Shown here one piece after another: positions 1-7,668 of a stretch of 19,221 nucleotides of DNA. The translations under genes and the position numbers were made by a program. The DNA is taken from the NCBI GenBank assembly GCA_009995705.1, contig JAADBR010000127.1:1-19221 (forward strand), written 5' to 3'. How positions within the stretch are numbered: position 1 is the first letter of the stretch; each line of letters opens with the position of its first letter. Origin of the DNA: Microcystis aeruginosa W13-11 (GTDB lineage Bacteria > Cyanobacteriota > Cyanobacteriia > Cyanobacteriales > Microcystaceae). The notes beneath the pieces were generated by a model that had not been told where the DNA came from, did no database searches, and worked only from the letters and a program-made list of their open reading frames with translations.

Positions 1-372
1 ATATACTCACTTCTCTGCGATGCAGTCGCACTCGCGGGAGCGCATTTTGTAGCTTGCTTAAAGCTTTGTTTCTGTCTGTATCACTTGTTACTTTTTAAAA
101 TGAGAATTGCTGCTTGTCCATAAAAACTAGCTCTTGATGGTAATGCAACTGCATTGTCTTGTCAAGTATGGAGTGACTAGATCTACAGCCTAACGGAGCC
201 GTTCACCTTAAATGTCGGCAGGATGCCCCGTTACACCCATAAGGTTGTTGTAGTAAACCTAAACCTGTCAGCATCCCACACCCCATCACCCCACTTCCCC
301 GGGTTGAGTTAGCGGGTTCGGCTTCGATCTGTCAGAATACAAGTATTGAAACAAACCCTTTTAAGAGGCTTC
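1..372. other. Upstream region without a recognised gene
   Basis: I find no convincing coding region here in any frame. There is a small perfect palindrome at 16-30 (TGCGA, five bases, TCGCA) in a GC-rich stretch that resembles cyanobacterial filler repeats. A second weak inverted pair, GGATGC near 223 and GCATCC near 271, could form a long hairpin. The C-rich stretch around 275-300 is similar to the CACCCCAC-type filler seen at 3371 and 6883. It could contain the right end of an old mobile element, but nothing identifies one. Confidence 0.4.
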
Positions 373-1551
373 ATGGTGGAAGTTAAAGTCGTTCCCCCGA
401 AACGCAATTGGGTTCAGACGTGGTGGCAATCCCTGAATTCCCTATCTCGCTTACTGGTGATTGCTCTAGCTGCACCACTTATAGTTCTGAATGTCTGGGC
501 ATTATCGGCAATTTTTGGCTATTTTGAATCTTTATTTGTTATTTTACTGATAGCGGCCGTTCTATCTTTTCTCTTGGGTTATCCAGTGACTTGGTTGGAA
601 CGTCAGGGATTAAAACGGGGCTTAGCTGCGATCGTGGTTTCCCTGATCACGATTTTAATTTTTGTGGCCGTGGGAATAACCCTAGTTCCCTTAGTCTTCA
701 CCCAAGCGCAGCAATTTGTCAATAGATTGCCAGAATGGTTAGACTCGGGACAGCGCCAACTGATGCAACTAGATACCAAAATCGATACGATGAATCTGCC
801 GATTCCGATCAGTTTCGATGGTGTTATCGCTCAGTTTAACAGTCGTTTAGGGGCAGAATTGCAAATTCTAGCGGGAAGAAGCGTTAATTTAGCCCTTAAT
901 CTCACCGTTTTTACCGTGGTGCGAGTGCTTGATGTGCTGCTAACCATTATCCTCACCTTTTATCTACTTCTCCACAGTCCCGATATCTGGAGGAGTATTA
1001 TCCAATGGTTGCCCAAACCCGTCCAACAACCCTTTTCCCTAACCCTACGCTTAAGTTTTCAGAATTACTTTGTCGGCCAGGTGATTTGTGCCACCTGCAT
1101 GGCCCTGGGATTAGTCACGGCATTTTTATCGATTAAAGTCCCTTTTGGTCTCCTATTTGGCCTTTTGATTGGTACCATGGCCTTAATCCCTTTTGGGGGA
1201 ACCGTAGGCATTGTCACGGTGACAGCTTTACTAGCTTTGCGCGATATTGGTTTAGCTCTGCAAGTTTTAGCCGTAGCTGTAGTGGTGCAGCAAATTGTCG
1301 AAAACGGCATTGCTCCCCGGATTTTGGGCAGTGTCACTGGGTTAAATCCCTTTTGGGTGTTGGTTTCGGTCTTGACGGGGGCGCGAGTGGGCGGTTTACT
1401 GGGGGTGATTGTCGCAGTTCCCATGGCAGTAATGATCAAGGAAGCTTTGGAGGTTATCCGTCAAGTGACCCCAGAGGAGACAAAATACGGGATAATTAAA
1501 CCCTCTCTCCCCCTAGAATCGGAATCCTCTAGCGGGGTGGTTTCTCGCTGA
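373..1551 (+). CDS. AI-2E family transporter (PerM/YdiK-like membrane protein)
   Basis: A 392-residue polytopic membrane protein of the AI-2E exporter family (PF01594). The family is named after a quorum-signal exporter, but most members have no proven substrate and the cyanobacterial ones are uncharacterised. The sequence shows paired hydrophobic segments near the N-terminus (about residues 20-75), further helices at 80-110 and 175-200, and a C-terminal helix cluster with the glycine-rich stretch containing PFGGTVG followed by ENGIAPRILG, both typical of the family. The reading frame stays open back to a TTG at 346, but the ATG at 373 has AAGAGG at a good distance and gives a normal N-terminus, so I prefer it. 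It stands alone, followed by a long gap. The family call is firm; the substrate is unknown. Confidence 0.88.
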   Translation: MVEVKVVPPKRNWVQTWWQSLNSLSRLLVIALAAPLIVLNVWALSAIFGYFESLFVILLIAAVLSFLLGYPVTWLERQGLKRGLAAIVVSLITILIFVAVGITLVPLVFTQAQQFVNRLPEWLDSGQRQLMQLDTKIDTMNLPIPISFDGVIAQFNSRLGAELQILAGRSVNLALNLTVFTVVRVLDVLLTIILTFYLLLHSPDIWRSIIQWLPKPVQQPFSLTLRLSFQNYFVGQVICATCMALGLVTAFLSIKVPFGLLFGLLIGTMALIPFGGTVGIVTVTALLALRDIGLALQVLAVAVVVQQIVENGIAPRILGSVTGLNPFWVLVSVLTGARVGGLLGVIVAVPMAVMIKEALEVIRQVTPEETKYGIIKPSLPLESESSSGVVSR

Positions 1552-1630
1552 AGAATGACTGACGGCATCATCTAGGCCGATCTGAGCAGTAATCTTGGCT
1601 GGGATAAATCGGCAGTTTTCTCGCAGGTTC

Positions 1631-1660
1631 TTGGCTTTTCTCCCTCGATCGAGTTATGAT
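1631..1660 (+). promoter_or_regulatory. Candidate sigma-70 promoter in the gap after the transporter gene
   Basis: TTGGCT at 1631-1636 and TATGAT at 1655-1660 are separated by 18 bases, a reasonable sigma-70 layout. A transcript would begin near 1667, directly ahead of the hairpins described next. No gene follows for 700 bases, so if this promoter is real it probably serves a non-coding RNA. Confidence 0.4.
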
Positions 1661-1687
1661 GTAAACATTGGTAGATTGACCCCACTT

Positions 1688-1891
1688 GCCCTGATCGCTG
1701 TCCATGACAAGTAAGGACAAATCAAGGCTTGAGGATGCCTTACTGGTCTCTGAAACCTAGCTTATTGGGAGATTAGCTAACCGATTGTCTCTAAACTCGG
1801 ATAATTTCTAAGAAAAGGTGATTGTCTATCCCGATAAATCAGCAAAAAATCGATGTTTTGGTTAAATACGCTACATTAACAGCTAGGTTTC
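1688..1891 (+). ncRNA. Candidate structured RNA, unknown family
   Basis: Two folds lie in series. The first, 1688-1728, pairs GCC/TGAT/TGTCC (1688-1703) with GGACA/ATCA/GGC (1715-1728) around an 11-base loop. The second is nested: GAAACCTAGC at 1752-1761 is a perfect complement of GCTAGGTTTC at 1882-1891, and immediately inside it TTATTGGGA (1762-1770) pairs with TCCCGATAA (1829-1837) with one G-U pair. Smaller hairpins (CCGA/TCGG at 1781-1800; CAAAA/TTTTG at 1843-1860) fill the interior. A promoter-like site lies upstream at 1631-1660. I do not recognise a known family; 6S RNA is a possibility I cannot confirm. No clear terminator follows. The strand is inferred from the promoter. Confidence 0.35.
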
Positions 1892-2031
1892 TATCGTAAG
1901 CTCGAAGTTAAGACATAAAGTCAATATCACCCTCCGATTGCAATGAGAAAATGTTTGAATCGCTTAATATTTGGGCTTTTCAGACATTTTTTTTGTGGAT
2001 TGATACTAAATCCAATTATTAAAAACTGATT

Positions 2032-2127
2032 TATAGCATTTCCTAAGCTAGTGAGGTACATCTATTTTTCTTCCCTTTTGCCTAAAACCCATAAATTTTG
2101 TACCTCAGCAGACTGAAAAACGCTATA
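2032..2127. repeat. Palindromic MITE-like element, 96 bp
   Basis: The two 28-base ends form an imperfect terminal inverted repeat. The left end starts TATAGCATTT and finishes GAGGTAC at 2059; the right end starts GTACCTC at 2100 and finishes AACGCTATA. The core between the arms is 40 bases and non-coding. A related end is found at 18434-18461 (20 of 28 positions identical to the right end), so this is a dispersed family rather than a chance hairpin. The parental transposon cannot be named from this window. Confidence 0.6.
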
Positions 2128-2385
2128 GTATGACATGGACAAACACCAACAGACCATGATCTGGAGAGATCGTCAAGAAAAGTATCAGAGTGAACTCTTG
2201 GAAAAGAATTGGTAAAATATAATTAGTAGGGAGAGTATTGCTGTTAATGTTTCGCTTTTTAACGAGACGTTAACCGAGCTCAAAAGCAAAAAATAGCAGT
2301 AATTTGCCAAAAGCTCGAGGCCAATGGCTGACTACTCTATGCATCTCTCGTATTCTTTACTTGTCGAGTTCAACACGACCCCTTT

Positions 2386-2580
2386 ATGGAATCAAGCAAC
2401 CCGTCAGGGAAGACTTCCGAACCTCCTAGTCATAGGTGGGCCAATTTACTCGGAACCATGATCGCAATTCTGACCCTAACGTTACCCTTGTTAGCGATTG
2501 GATATAACTCCACGCCTAACTATACCGAAGAACCCCTTACCGGTAACACATCCTACTCCCTAACGAGGCAAATGAGGTGA
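2386..2580 (+). CDS. Small single-pass membrane protein, hypothetical
   Basis: A 64-residue open frame starting at ATG. It has a polar N-terminus rich in Ser and Pro (residues 1-18), one hydrophobic segment around 21-40 and a polar tail ending in arginines, so it could be a small inner- or thylakoid-membrane protein. No family is recognised. There is no clear ribosome binding site before the ATG. It lies about 160 bases ahead of ppa on the same strand and could share a transcript with it. It may be a chance frame, but the clean membrane segment and its position favour a real gene. Confidence 0.5.
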   Translation: MESSNPSGKTSEPPSHRWANLLGTMIAILTLTLPLLAIGYNSTPNYTEEPLTGNTSYSLTRQMR

Positions 2581-2740
2581 CAGAATTGAGATAGACGATT
2601 GCCAAGATAAAATTTTTTTCTTCGTCCCGATCCCCCTTATGGGTAGAATTTGGATCGGAGTCAATCAAAGTGTCTTTTAATTTTGCTTGCGCTTTTAGGT
2701 GACTCTAAAGGCGCTATTGTCTTGTATTTGGAGAAAGCTT

Positions 2741-3250
2741 GTGGATTTATCGCGCATTCCTGCCCAACCGAAACCCGGTTTAATTAACGTTTTAGTGGAA
2801 ATTACCGCCGGTAGTAAGAATAAATACGAGTTTGATAAGGATTTAAACGCCTTTGCTCTCGATCGCGTTCTCTATTCTTCGGTACAATATCCCTGTGATT
2901 ATGGTTTTGTTCCCAATACCCTCGCCGATGACGGCGATCCTTTAGATGGTATGGTGATCATGGATCAGCCTACTTTCCCCGGCTGTGTGATTACGGCGCG
3001 TCCCATTGGTATGCTAGAAATGATCGATGGTGGTGATCGCGATGAAAAAATTCTCTGTGTTCCCGCTAAGGATCCCCGTTATGCAGAGGTAAAATCTCTT
3101 AAAGATGTCTCTCCCCATCGCTTGGAGGAAATCGCCGAGTTTTTCAAAACCTATAAGAATCTAGAGAAAAAAGTCACAGAAATTCTCGCTTGGAAAGATG
3201 TGGACGCAGTAACCGCTTTAGTTGAACAGTGTATTGCTGCTTATAAGTAA
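2741..3250 (+). CDS. ppa: Inorganic pyrophosphatase (soluble, family I)
   Basis: Hydrolyses pyrophosphate to phosphate in the cytoplasm, pulling biosynthetic reactions forward. The protein of 169 residues begins VDLSRIP as other cyanobacterial pyrophosphatases do, and carries the family-I metal-binding signature DDGDPLD, the YPCDYGF segment and the VPAKDPRY loop. The open frame extends back to a GTG at 2699, but the GTG at 2741 has GGAG at 2730-2733, seven bases upstream, and this start matches the usual protein length. The extra 14 residues of the longer version look like non-coding sequence. It is monocistronic or shares a leader with the small gene upstream; a filler repeat lies just downstream. 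The assignment is firm, and the start is well supported. Confidence 0.95.
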   Translation: MDLSRIPAQPKPGLINVLVEITAGSKNKYEFDKDLNAFALDRVLYSSVQYPCDYGFVPNTLADDGDPLDGMVIMDQPTFPGCVITARPIGMLEMIDGGDRDEKILCVPAKDPRYAEVKSLKDVSPHRLEEIAEFFKTYKNLEKKVTEILAWKDVDAVTALVEQCIAAYK

Positions 3251-3277
3251 GGTTTACGGCAAAAAGTTTGTTGCTGG

Positions 3278-3378
3278 AGTCAGTTATCAGTTATCAGTTA
3301 TCAGATGTGAGTTTTCAGTTCACTGATTACTGTTTACTGTTTACTGATCACTGAAAAAAGCTTCTCCCTACACCCCAC
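3278..3378 (+). repeat. Filler repeat, left copy of an inverted pair
   Basis: Tandem TTATCAG units, then GTTTTCAGTTCACTGATTAC, tandem TTTACTG units and an AAAAAAGCTTCTCCC end with CACCCCAC. Its reverse complement reappears at 6883-6969. The two differ only by one extra TTATCAG, one extra TTTACTG and a substitution near the CTCCC end. Shorter or decayed relatives lie at 4457-4549, 10109-10167 and around 15431-15451. This type of repeat is abundant in Microcystis-like genomes and occupies intergenic positions here. Confidence 0.85.
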
Positions 3379-3395
3379 ACCCCACACCCCAATTT

Positions 3396-4079
3396 ATGAG
3401 AATAGAAACCTTAAAATCGGGTTTAATCGTCTCCTGTCAAGCGCCAGTAGAGTCATCTCTGCACGATCCTATAATTATTGCTGCCATGGCTCATGCTTGC
3501 GTGGATAGGGGTGCTTGTGGGGTAAGAATTGATAGTCCCGCTCATCTGAAAGCCACCCGTCAACAGTTGCCAGATATACCAATAATTGGACTCTGGAAAC
3601 GCAATTATCGCGATTGTTCGGTATATATTACTCCCAAATATCAAGATGCTCTCGCCATTGCCGATGCGGGTGCCGATATAATTGCCTTGGATGCTACCCC
3701 CAGAAAGCGCCCCGATGATGAAAATTTAGCCACAATTATCGATCGTATTCATCAGGAAACTGGTAAATTAGTTATGGCAGATATAGACTCGATCGAAAGT
3801 GCTATTTATGCCGTGGCAGCTGGTGCTGATATTGTCGGTACAACTCTTTACGGTTACACAGAAGCCACTAAACAGCTGCCGCCGCCGAGTTTTTCTTTCC
3901 TAGAAGAATTAGTTAATAAGTTGTCAGTTCCTGTTATCTGTGAAGGAGGAATATCGACTCCAAAAGAAGCAAAAAAAGCCCTAGAAGTTGGTGCATATTC
4001 GGTAGTTGTTGGCACGGCAATTACAGGGATTGATTTAAAAACTACCGCTTTTTTACAGGGAATTTTATCAAAATATTAA
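3396..4079 (+). CDS. nanE: Putative N-acetylmannosamine-6-phosphate 2-epimerase
   Basis: A 227-residue TIM-barrel protein of the NanE family, which interconverts N-acetylmannosamine-6-phosphate and N-acetylglucosamine-6-phosphate. Family hallmarks in order: GLIVSCQAP near residue 10, the GLWKRN segment with the likely catalytic Lys68, ALDAT near 97-101, MADI near 127, and CEGGIS with the likely acidic Glu183, then the phosphate-binding GTAIT at the end of the barrel. In heterotrophs the gene sits in sialic-acid catabolic clusters; here no nanA, nanK or sugar kinase is near. Its cyanobacterial role is therefore open and may be amino-sugar salvage. The ATG lies just after the filler repeat, so the promoter must lie within or ahead of it. 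The next gene converges from the other strand. Confidence 0.9.
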   Translation: MRIETLKSGLIVSCQAPVESSLHDPIIIAAMAHACVDRGACGVRIDSPAHLKATRQQLPDIPIIGLWKRNYRDCSVYITPKYQDALAIADAGADIIALDATPRKRPDDENLATIIDRIHQETGKLVMADIDSIESAIYAVAAGADIVGTTLYGYTEATKQLPPPSFSFLEELVNKLSVPVICEGGISTPKEAKKALEVGAYSVVVGTAITGIDLKTTAFLQGILSKY

Positions 4080-4119
4080 TGACATTAATCTTGCTCCTAG
4101 CCATGCCTAATAGCCACTT

Positions 4120-4443
4120 CTAGGGATTAGGAAAAAAACCAAAAAGTTTAGCCGCACCACCCAAAATGGCGACGACTAAAGCGATGAGAATTCCCCGGCT
4201 AGTAAATTCCTGATAGGCAACCAGTGCCGTTAATCCCTTGATTTCCGTGGTCAATCGCTCATCTAAAGCTTTAATATCTCCTTTTAACTCTCCCTTGAGT
4301 TCTGCTTGTCCGATTTCTAATTTTGTGAGACGTTCATCGATTTTGTCGAATTTTTGAGTAACATCTCTTTGTAAGTTATCGATTTTTCCCTCAATCCTTG
4401 TCAGAACGGCTTCTAGGGAATAAGTTACAGTTTCGTTAGACAT
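4120..4443 (-). CDS. Small coiled-coil protein with a C-terminal membrane anchor
   Basis: A 107-residue protein of unknown function. Residues about 10-70 form a charged heptad-like helix with repeated segments such as KIDNL, KIDERL and ALDERL, typical of a coiled coil. Residues about 80-103 are hydrophobic (GILIALVVAILGG) and would anchor the protein in a membrane by its C-terminus. Similar small proteins are common in cyanobacteria and may be structural partners or tethers. It points toward nanE and ends 40 bases from it. Its upstream region, which carries a decayed filler repeat, is shared with phoX. Confidence 0.7.
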   Translation of the reverse strand: MSNETVTYSLEAVLTRIEGKIDNLQRDVTQKFDKIDERLTKLEIGQAELKGELKGDIKALDERLTTEIKGLTALVAYQEFTSRGILIALVVAILGGAAKLFGFFPNP

Positions 4444-4456
4444 TTGCTAAACCCCT

Positions 4457-4549
4457 ATTCAGTTTTCAGTTATCCGATTTGAATTTTAGGTGAGCGGTAT
4501 TAAATGGCAGTTTTCTGCTGTCTTGGCACCGATTACTGTTTACTGATTA
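4457..4549 (+). repeat. Decayed copy of the filler repeat
   Basis: It contains TTCAGTTTTCAGTTATC at the left and GATTACTGTTTACTGATTAC at the right, the same parts in nearly the same order as the repeat at 3278, with an unrelated middle. It lies directly upstream of the Pho box of phoX. Confidence 0.6.
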
Positions 4550-4551
4550 CT

Positions 4552-4595
4552 TTTAACTGGCTGTTAACTTAGTCATAACTTGGATAATATATAAT
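4552..4595 (+). promoter_or_regulatory. Pho box (three tandem 8-bp units) and -10 element of phoX
   Basis: Three 8-base units, TTTAACTG (4552-4559), GTTAACTT (4563-4570) and CATAACTT (4574-4581), are each separated by exactly three bases. This 11-base period and the PyTTAAC-like core fit the cyanobacterial Pho box recognised by the SphR/PhoB-type regulator under phosphate limitation. A perfect TATAAT at 4590-4595 follows eight bases after the last unit, so the box occupies the -35 region as in activated Pho promoters. Transcription would start near 4602 and leave a leader of about 70 bases before the ATG of phoX. Confidence 0.75.
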
Positions 4596-4671
4596 ACCTA
4601 TGTGAAGTGTCTGTAATAAAATTTAACCTAATCAAGGTCTGAACACCAGTTTTGACTTTATCCCTGAAAAT

Positions 4672-6873
4672 ATGAGTATTTCTCGCCGTAATTTCCTCAC
4701 CTTTTTAACTGCCACTGCCAGTGTTTCTTTTTTCAGTCTGCAAGAGAAAAAATATTCCTCTCTGATTAGCAGTCCTGTGATCGCTGCCAATGGTTTCGGG
4801 TTAAACTTTTCTCCAGTCAAACTGCCAATTCCCTTAAAAATTGACGGTATGAGCGATGAAAGCCAAAAAAATGCCTATCAAACCTATAAAGTCCTAGATG
4901 ATCTCGTTCTTCCCCAAGGATTCACCTACGATGTGCTGGCACAGTGGGGGGATAAAGTGGGTGATTCCCGTTTCGGTTATAACAATGATTATCTATCTTT
5001 TATCGAAACCAGTCCGGGTCAAGGTTATCTAACCGTTAATTTTGAATATATCAGTGGTCGTACTTGGCTACAAACCTTTGAACAAGTGATCGGTAAAACC
5101 CTACCCGTCAAGGAAGTACGGGAAAAAACGAACGAAAAGGGGGAAATTGCCGCCTATAACCTGCAAGATGCCAGCTTAAAGGCAAAAATCGAGGAAATCT
5201 CCCTAGAAGGCCTAATTGATCAGGGAATTGGCGTAATTTCCTTAGCTAAAGATCAAACGGGAAAATGGCAACGTACCTATAGTAAAGCCGATCGCCGCAT
5301 TACCGGTATTTCTGGACTAAGGGACGGTCACTACCTGAAAGTGACCGGTCCTGCTGTAGCAATTTTTACCAAAACCAATAAACTTGGCTACGATGACGGA
5401 TTAGGGGCAAAAATTATCGGAACATTTCAAAATTGCGCCGGGGGAACAACTCCTTGGGGAACCGTATTTAGTGCCGAGGAGAACTTTCAAGACCAAGTGA
5501 CGGAGGTAGTGTTAAGAGACGGTTCCTCTTTGCATCCCGATACTACCCCCTTTATTCTCAATAGTGGGGAAGTGGATGGCCGGGGTAACGTTTTTGGGTT
5601 AGCTGGGAATAAATACGGTTGGATGGTGGAGGTGGATCCTGCCAATCCCGACGATTACGGCACAAAACACACTTGGTTAGGGCGTTTTCGCCATGAAGCA
5701 GTCGCTTTTCTCGCTCAAACGGGGCAATCCTTGGCGGTTTATTCAGGATGCGATCGCAGAGGCGGTCATGTGTATAAATTCGTTTCCGAGGGCAAAATTA
5801 GCGATATTAAGCAGAAAAATAACTCAAAACTCCTAGAAAAAGGAATGCTCTACGGGGCAAAATTCAACCCCGATAAAACCGGTTATTGGATACCCTTAAA
5901 TCCCGACACGGAGATAAATCCCGTCCTACCGAGTCAAATTGCCGCTAGTCGCGGGGATGGGGTGGTAGCTCTGCCGAATCCCGAAAGAACGGTCAATGAG
6001 ACTAAACTACTGCTATTTAAGGACGATGGGGAGATTCTCGCCTACAAAGCTAAATATAAGACCCTCGCGGACCTGTATGAAGGTAATCCGACGCAAAAAC
6101 AGGGAGCAATTCTCATCGATGCTCATTTTGCCGCTAACGCCGTTGGGGTCACTTGTACTGGTCGCCCGGAAGATACGGAAGTGGACGAGAATGGCACTTT
6201 ATATATAACCTTTACCTCTGGTAGTCCCAGTGAAGCGGAGGGAGGAGCCGATAGGGAGATATTTAAGGGGCCAAATGGCGAAATCCCTTACGAATTTGGT
6301 TGGATTATCAGCTTAAGGGAAGATAATAACGATGCTGCTTCCTTAACTTTTCGTTGGGATGTGGTCGCTTATGGAGGGGAACCGACAGAGAAGGGTGAGG
6401 GTTTTTCTAATCCCGATAACCTCGCTTTCGATCAACAGGGAAATCTCTGGATGGTTAGCGATATTTCCACGAGTGGGTTAAATCGAGAGATGAAAACTCG
6501 TTATCCCCAAGGGGTTCCGGTTAGTCAACGGGATTTATTGGGGATTTTTGGCAATAATAGCGCTTGGGTGTTTACCAAGGGTCAAGAGCATCCCTATCCT
6601 TTTGCTATCGCTCCCATGGATGCGGAATTAACGGGATTGTATTTTACTCCCGACCAAGAGACGTTATTTTTGGCAGTACAACATCCGGGGGAAGCGGGGG
6701 GAGTTCGTCGGGATTTGGCCTTTGAAAACCGTAAATTTGCCCTGAAAACTACTAATGGACAGGAATTTGAACAAATGCGACAAGTACCGCTAGGGTCGAA
6801 TTGGCCCAGTGGTCAAGTTAATCAATCTCCCCGGCCGGCAGTGGTGGCGATTCGCCGAATCGGGTCAAAATAG
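4672..6873 (+). CDS. phoX: Alkaline phosphatase PhoX (DUF839), Tat-exported
   Basis: A 733-residue phosphomonoesterase of the PhoX family (PF05787), which releases phosphate from organic phosphate esters outside the cytoplasm and uses iron and calcium. The N-terminus has a twin-arginine signal (SRRNFLTFL, residues 4-12) followed by a hydrophobic stretch and VIAA around 36-39, so export in folded form by the Tat system is expected. The family core is visible: NCAGGTTPWGT with the likely metal ligand Cys255, then SAEENF with glutamates 269-270, RFRHEAVAF near 340 and YSGCDRRGGHVYKF near 357. A late motif, GFSNPDNLAFDQQGNLW, lies near 575-590. The length is normal for cyanobacteria. The Pho box upstream points to phosphate-starvation control. 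The gene stands alone and ends next to an inverted filler repeat. Confidence 0.92.
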   Translation: MSISRRNFLTFLTATASVSFFSLQEKKYSSLISSPVIAANGFGLNFSPVKLPIPLKIDGMSDESQKNAYQTYKVLDDLVLPQGFTYDVLAQWGDKVGDSRFGYNNDYLSFIETSPGQGYLTVNFEYISGRTWLQTFEQVIGKTLPVKEVREKTNEKGEIAAYNLQDASLKAKIEEISLEGLIDQGIGVISLAKDQTGKWQRTYSKADRRITGISGLRDGHYLKVTGPAVAIFTKTNKLGYDDGLGAKIIGTFQNCAGGTTPWGTVFSAEENFQDQVTEVVLRDGSSLHPDTTPFILNSGEVDGRGNVFGLAGNKYGWMVEVDPANPDDYGTKHTWLGRFRHEAVAFLAQTGQSLAVYSGCDRRGGHVYKFVSEGKISDIKQKNNSKLLEKGMLYGAKFNPDKTGYWIPLNPDTEINPVLPSQIAASRGDGVVALPNPERTVNETKLLLFKDDGEILAYKAKYKTLADLYEGNPTQKQGAILIDAHFAANAVGVTCTGRPEDTEVDENGTLYITFTSGSPSEAEGGADREIFKGPNGEIPYEFGWIISLREDNNDAASLTFRWDVVAYGGEPTEKGEGFSNPDNLAFDQQGNLWMVSDISTSGLNREMKTRYPQGVPVSQRDLLGIFGNNSAWVFTKGQEHPYPFAIAPMDAELTGLYFTPDQETLFLAVQHPGEAGGVRRDLAFENRKFALKTTNGQEFEQMRQVPLGSNWPSGQVNQSPRPAVVAIRRIGSK

Positions 6874-6882
6874 GAGACGGAA

Positions 6883-6969
6883 GTGGGGTGTGGGGAGAAG
6901 CTTTTTTCAGTGATCAGTAAACAGTAATCAGTGAACTGAAAACTCACATCTGATAACTGATAACTGACT
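6883..6969 (-). repeat. Filler repeat, right copy of the inverted pair
   Basis: Reverse complement of the repeat at 3278-3378. It lacks one TTATCAG unit and one TTTACTG unit but is otherwise nearly identical. It starts ten bases after the phoX stop and could fold on itself or serve as a weak transcript end. Confidence 0.85.
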
Positions 6970-7289
6970 TCTAACCCAATGTTGGACAAAGATAAGCAAA
7001 AATTATTTATTGAAGGCAAAAACTTGAGAATATTTAAATTAACATTCCGCAATATTTACAAATTCTTAAGAATTTATTGAGAAAGATTTTTATTTAACAA
7101 CGATGTTGTAATGGTAACAGCGATTTGATAGAATTTCATAGTGGGCTATTGTGTGCTTTTTTGAGCATCAATAGTTGAAACCCTTGCCACACCTAGAAAG
7201 TGATCCTAATTAAGACGGGTAAATCAGTCAATTTCACCCACAACGATGATCTTTTTTTTGTGTAGTTTTATTGCAAAAAAAAAGTTTTT
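6970..7289. other. AT-rich intergenic stretch
   Basis: Apart from homopolymer runs of A and T near 7250-7290 I see nothing here: no plausible reading frame, tRNA or family repeat. It ends at a strong promoter-like site. Confidence 0.5.
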
Positions 7290-7317
7290 TTGACAAAAAG
7301 CACAGGAGATATATAAT
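7290..7317 (+). promoter_or_regulatory. Consensus sigma-70 promoter
   Basis: TTGACA (7290-7295) and TATAAT (7312-7317) are both exact consensus hexamers separated by 16 bases. Transcription would begin around 7324, about 22 bases before the ATG of the decayed gene that follows. No terminator is apparent between here and the clock-gene pair at 7732, so transcripts may read through. Confidence 0.7.
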
Positions 7318-7345
7318 TTAGCTAGAAGCTTAAGTGCAGCGAAAA

Positions 7346-7668
7346 ATGTCAACTGAGCCAATTAGAAGCCATAAAGATTGGAAGTCCTATCAAAAAGCCT
7401 TCTGTGCAGCCATGAAAATTTTTCAATTGTCGAAAAGTTTTCCTAAAGAAGAAAAATATGCTCTAACTGACCAAATTCGACGGTATTCTCGTTCTGTTTG
7501 CGCTAATCTAGCGGAGACATGGCGTAAACTTAGATACCAAGCCGCATTTGATAAACATGGTTAGATTTTGCCCAAACAGGAGAAGAATTATCAAGTGTGT
7601 ACGAGGAAATTTTGGCTATTTTAGGGCAAATAACTAATAATTCTCAGCCATGGCTCTTAAAGCGTTAA
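7346..7668 (+). pseudogene. Remains of a 23S-rRNA-intervening-sequence (four-helix bundle) protein gene
   Basis: Residues 1-70 match the four-helix bundle family (S23/IVS-encoded protein): an N-terminal SHKDWKSYQKA helix, FPKEEKYALTDQIRRYSRS and the hallmark NLAETWRK. The frame then stops at 7562-7564. A second frame, from 7561 to the stop at 7666-7668, restores the end of the family: LDFAQTGEELSSVYEEIL, then a tail with ITNN and PWLLKR. Roughly twenty family residues between AAF and LDFA are missing, so the break is an internal deletion with a frameshift. The family's function is unknown; its members are frequent and short-lived in cyanobacteria. The ATG at 7346 is preferred over an in-frame GTG at 7334. 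Confidence 0.75.

Larger units (their letters stand above)
1552..2385. other. Long intergenic gap with a promoter, RNA-like folds and a small repeat element
   Basis: This 834-base stretch has no open reading frame I believe in. It holds a promoter-like site at 1631-1660, a hairpin at 1688-1728, a nested fold at 1752-1891, a 96-base palindromic element at 2032-2127 and a perfect hairpin at 2259-2273 (TTAACG, AGA, CGTTAA). The last could be an operator for the small gene at 2386, but nothing supports this beyond its position. These items are listed separately where they can be defended. Confidence 0.5.

Noticed and set aside
180..280. Possible right end of an IS200/IS605- or IS607-type element with its guide RNA
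   Set aside because: The hairpin-like pieces (AACGG..CCGTT, GGATGC..GCATCC) are suggestive, but no tnpB coding sequence is recognisable upstream.
1065..1439. Long minus-strand open frame inside the AI-2E transporter
   Set aside because: It is the antisense shadow of a clear gene, with a low-complexity Thr/Pro/Lys-rich product and no ribosome site.
2134..2214. 26-codon open frame (MDKHQQTMIWRDRQEK...) after the palindromic element
   Set aside because: Too short, no ribosome site and no family resemblance; could be a relic but cannot be supported.
2699..2740. Longer ppa reading frame starting at GTG 2699
   Set aside because: The 14 added residues are unlike any pyrophosphatase and the downstream GTG has a proper GGAG site.
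3278..3392. CRISPR-like array of short repeats
   Set aside because: The 7-base TTATCAG and TTTACTG units are directly adjacent with no spacers; this is a tandem filler repeat.
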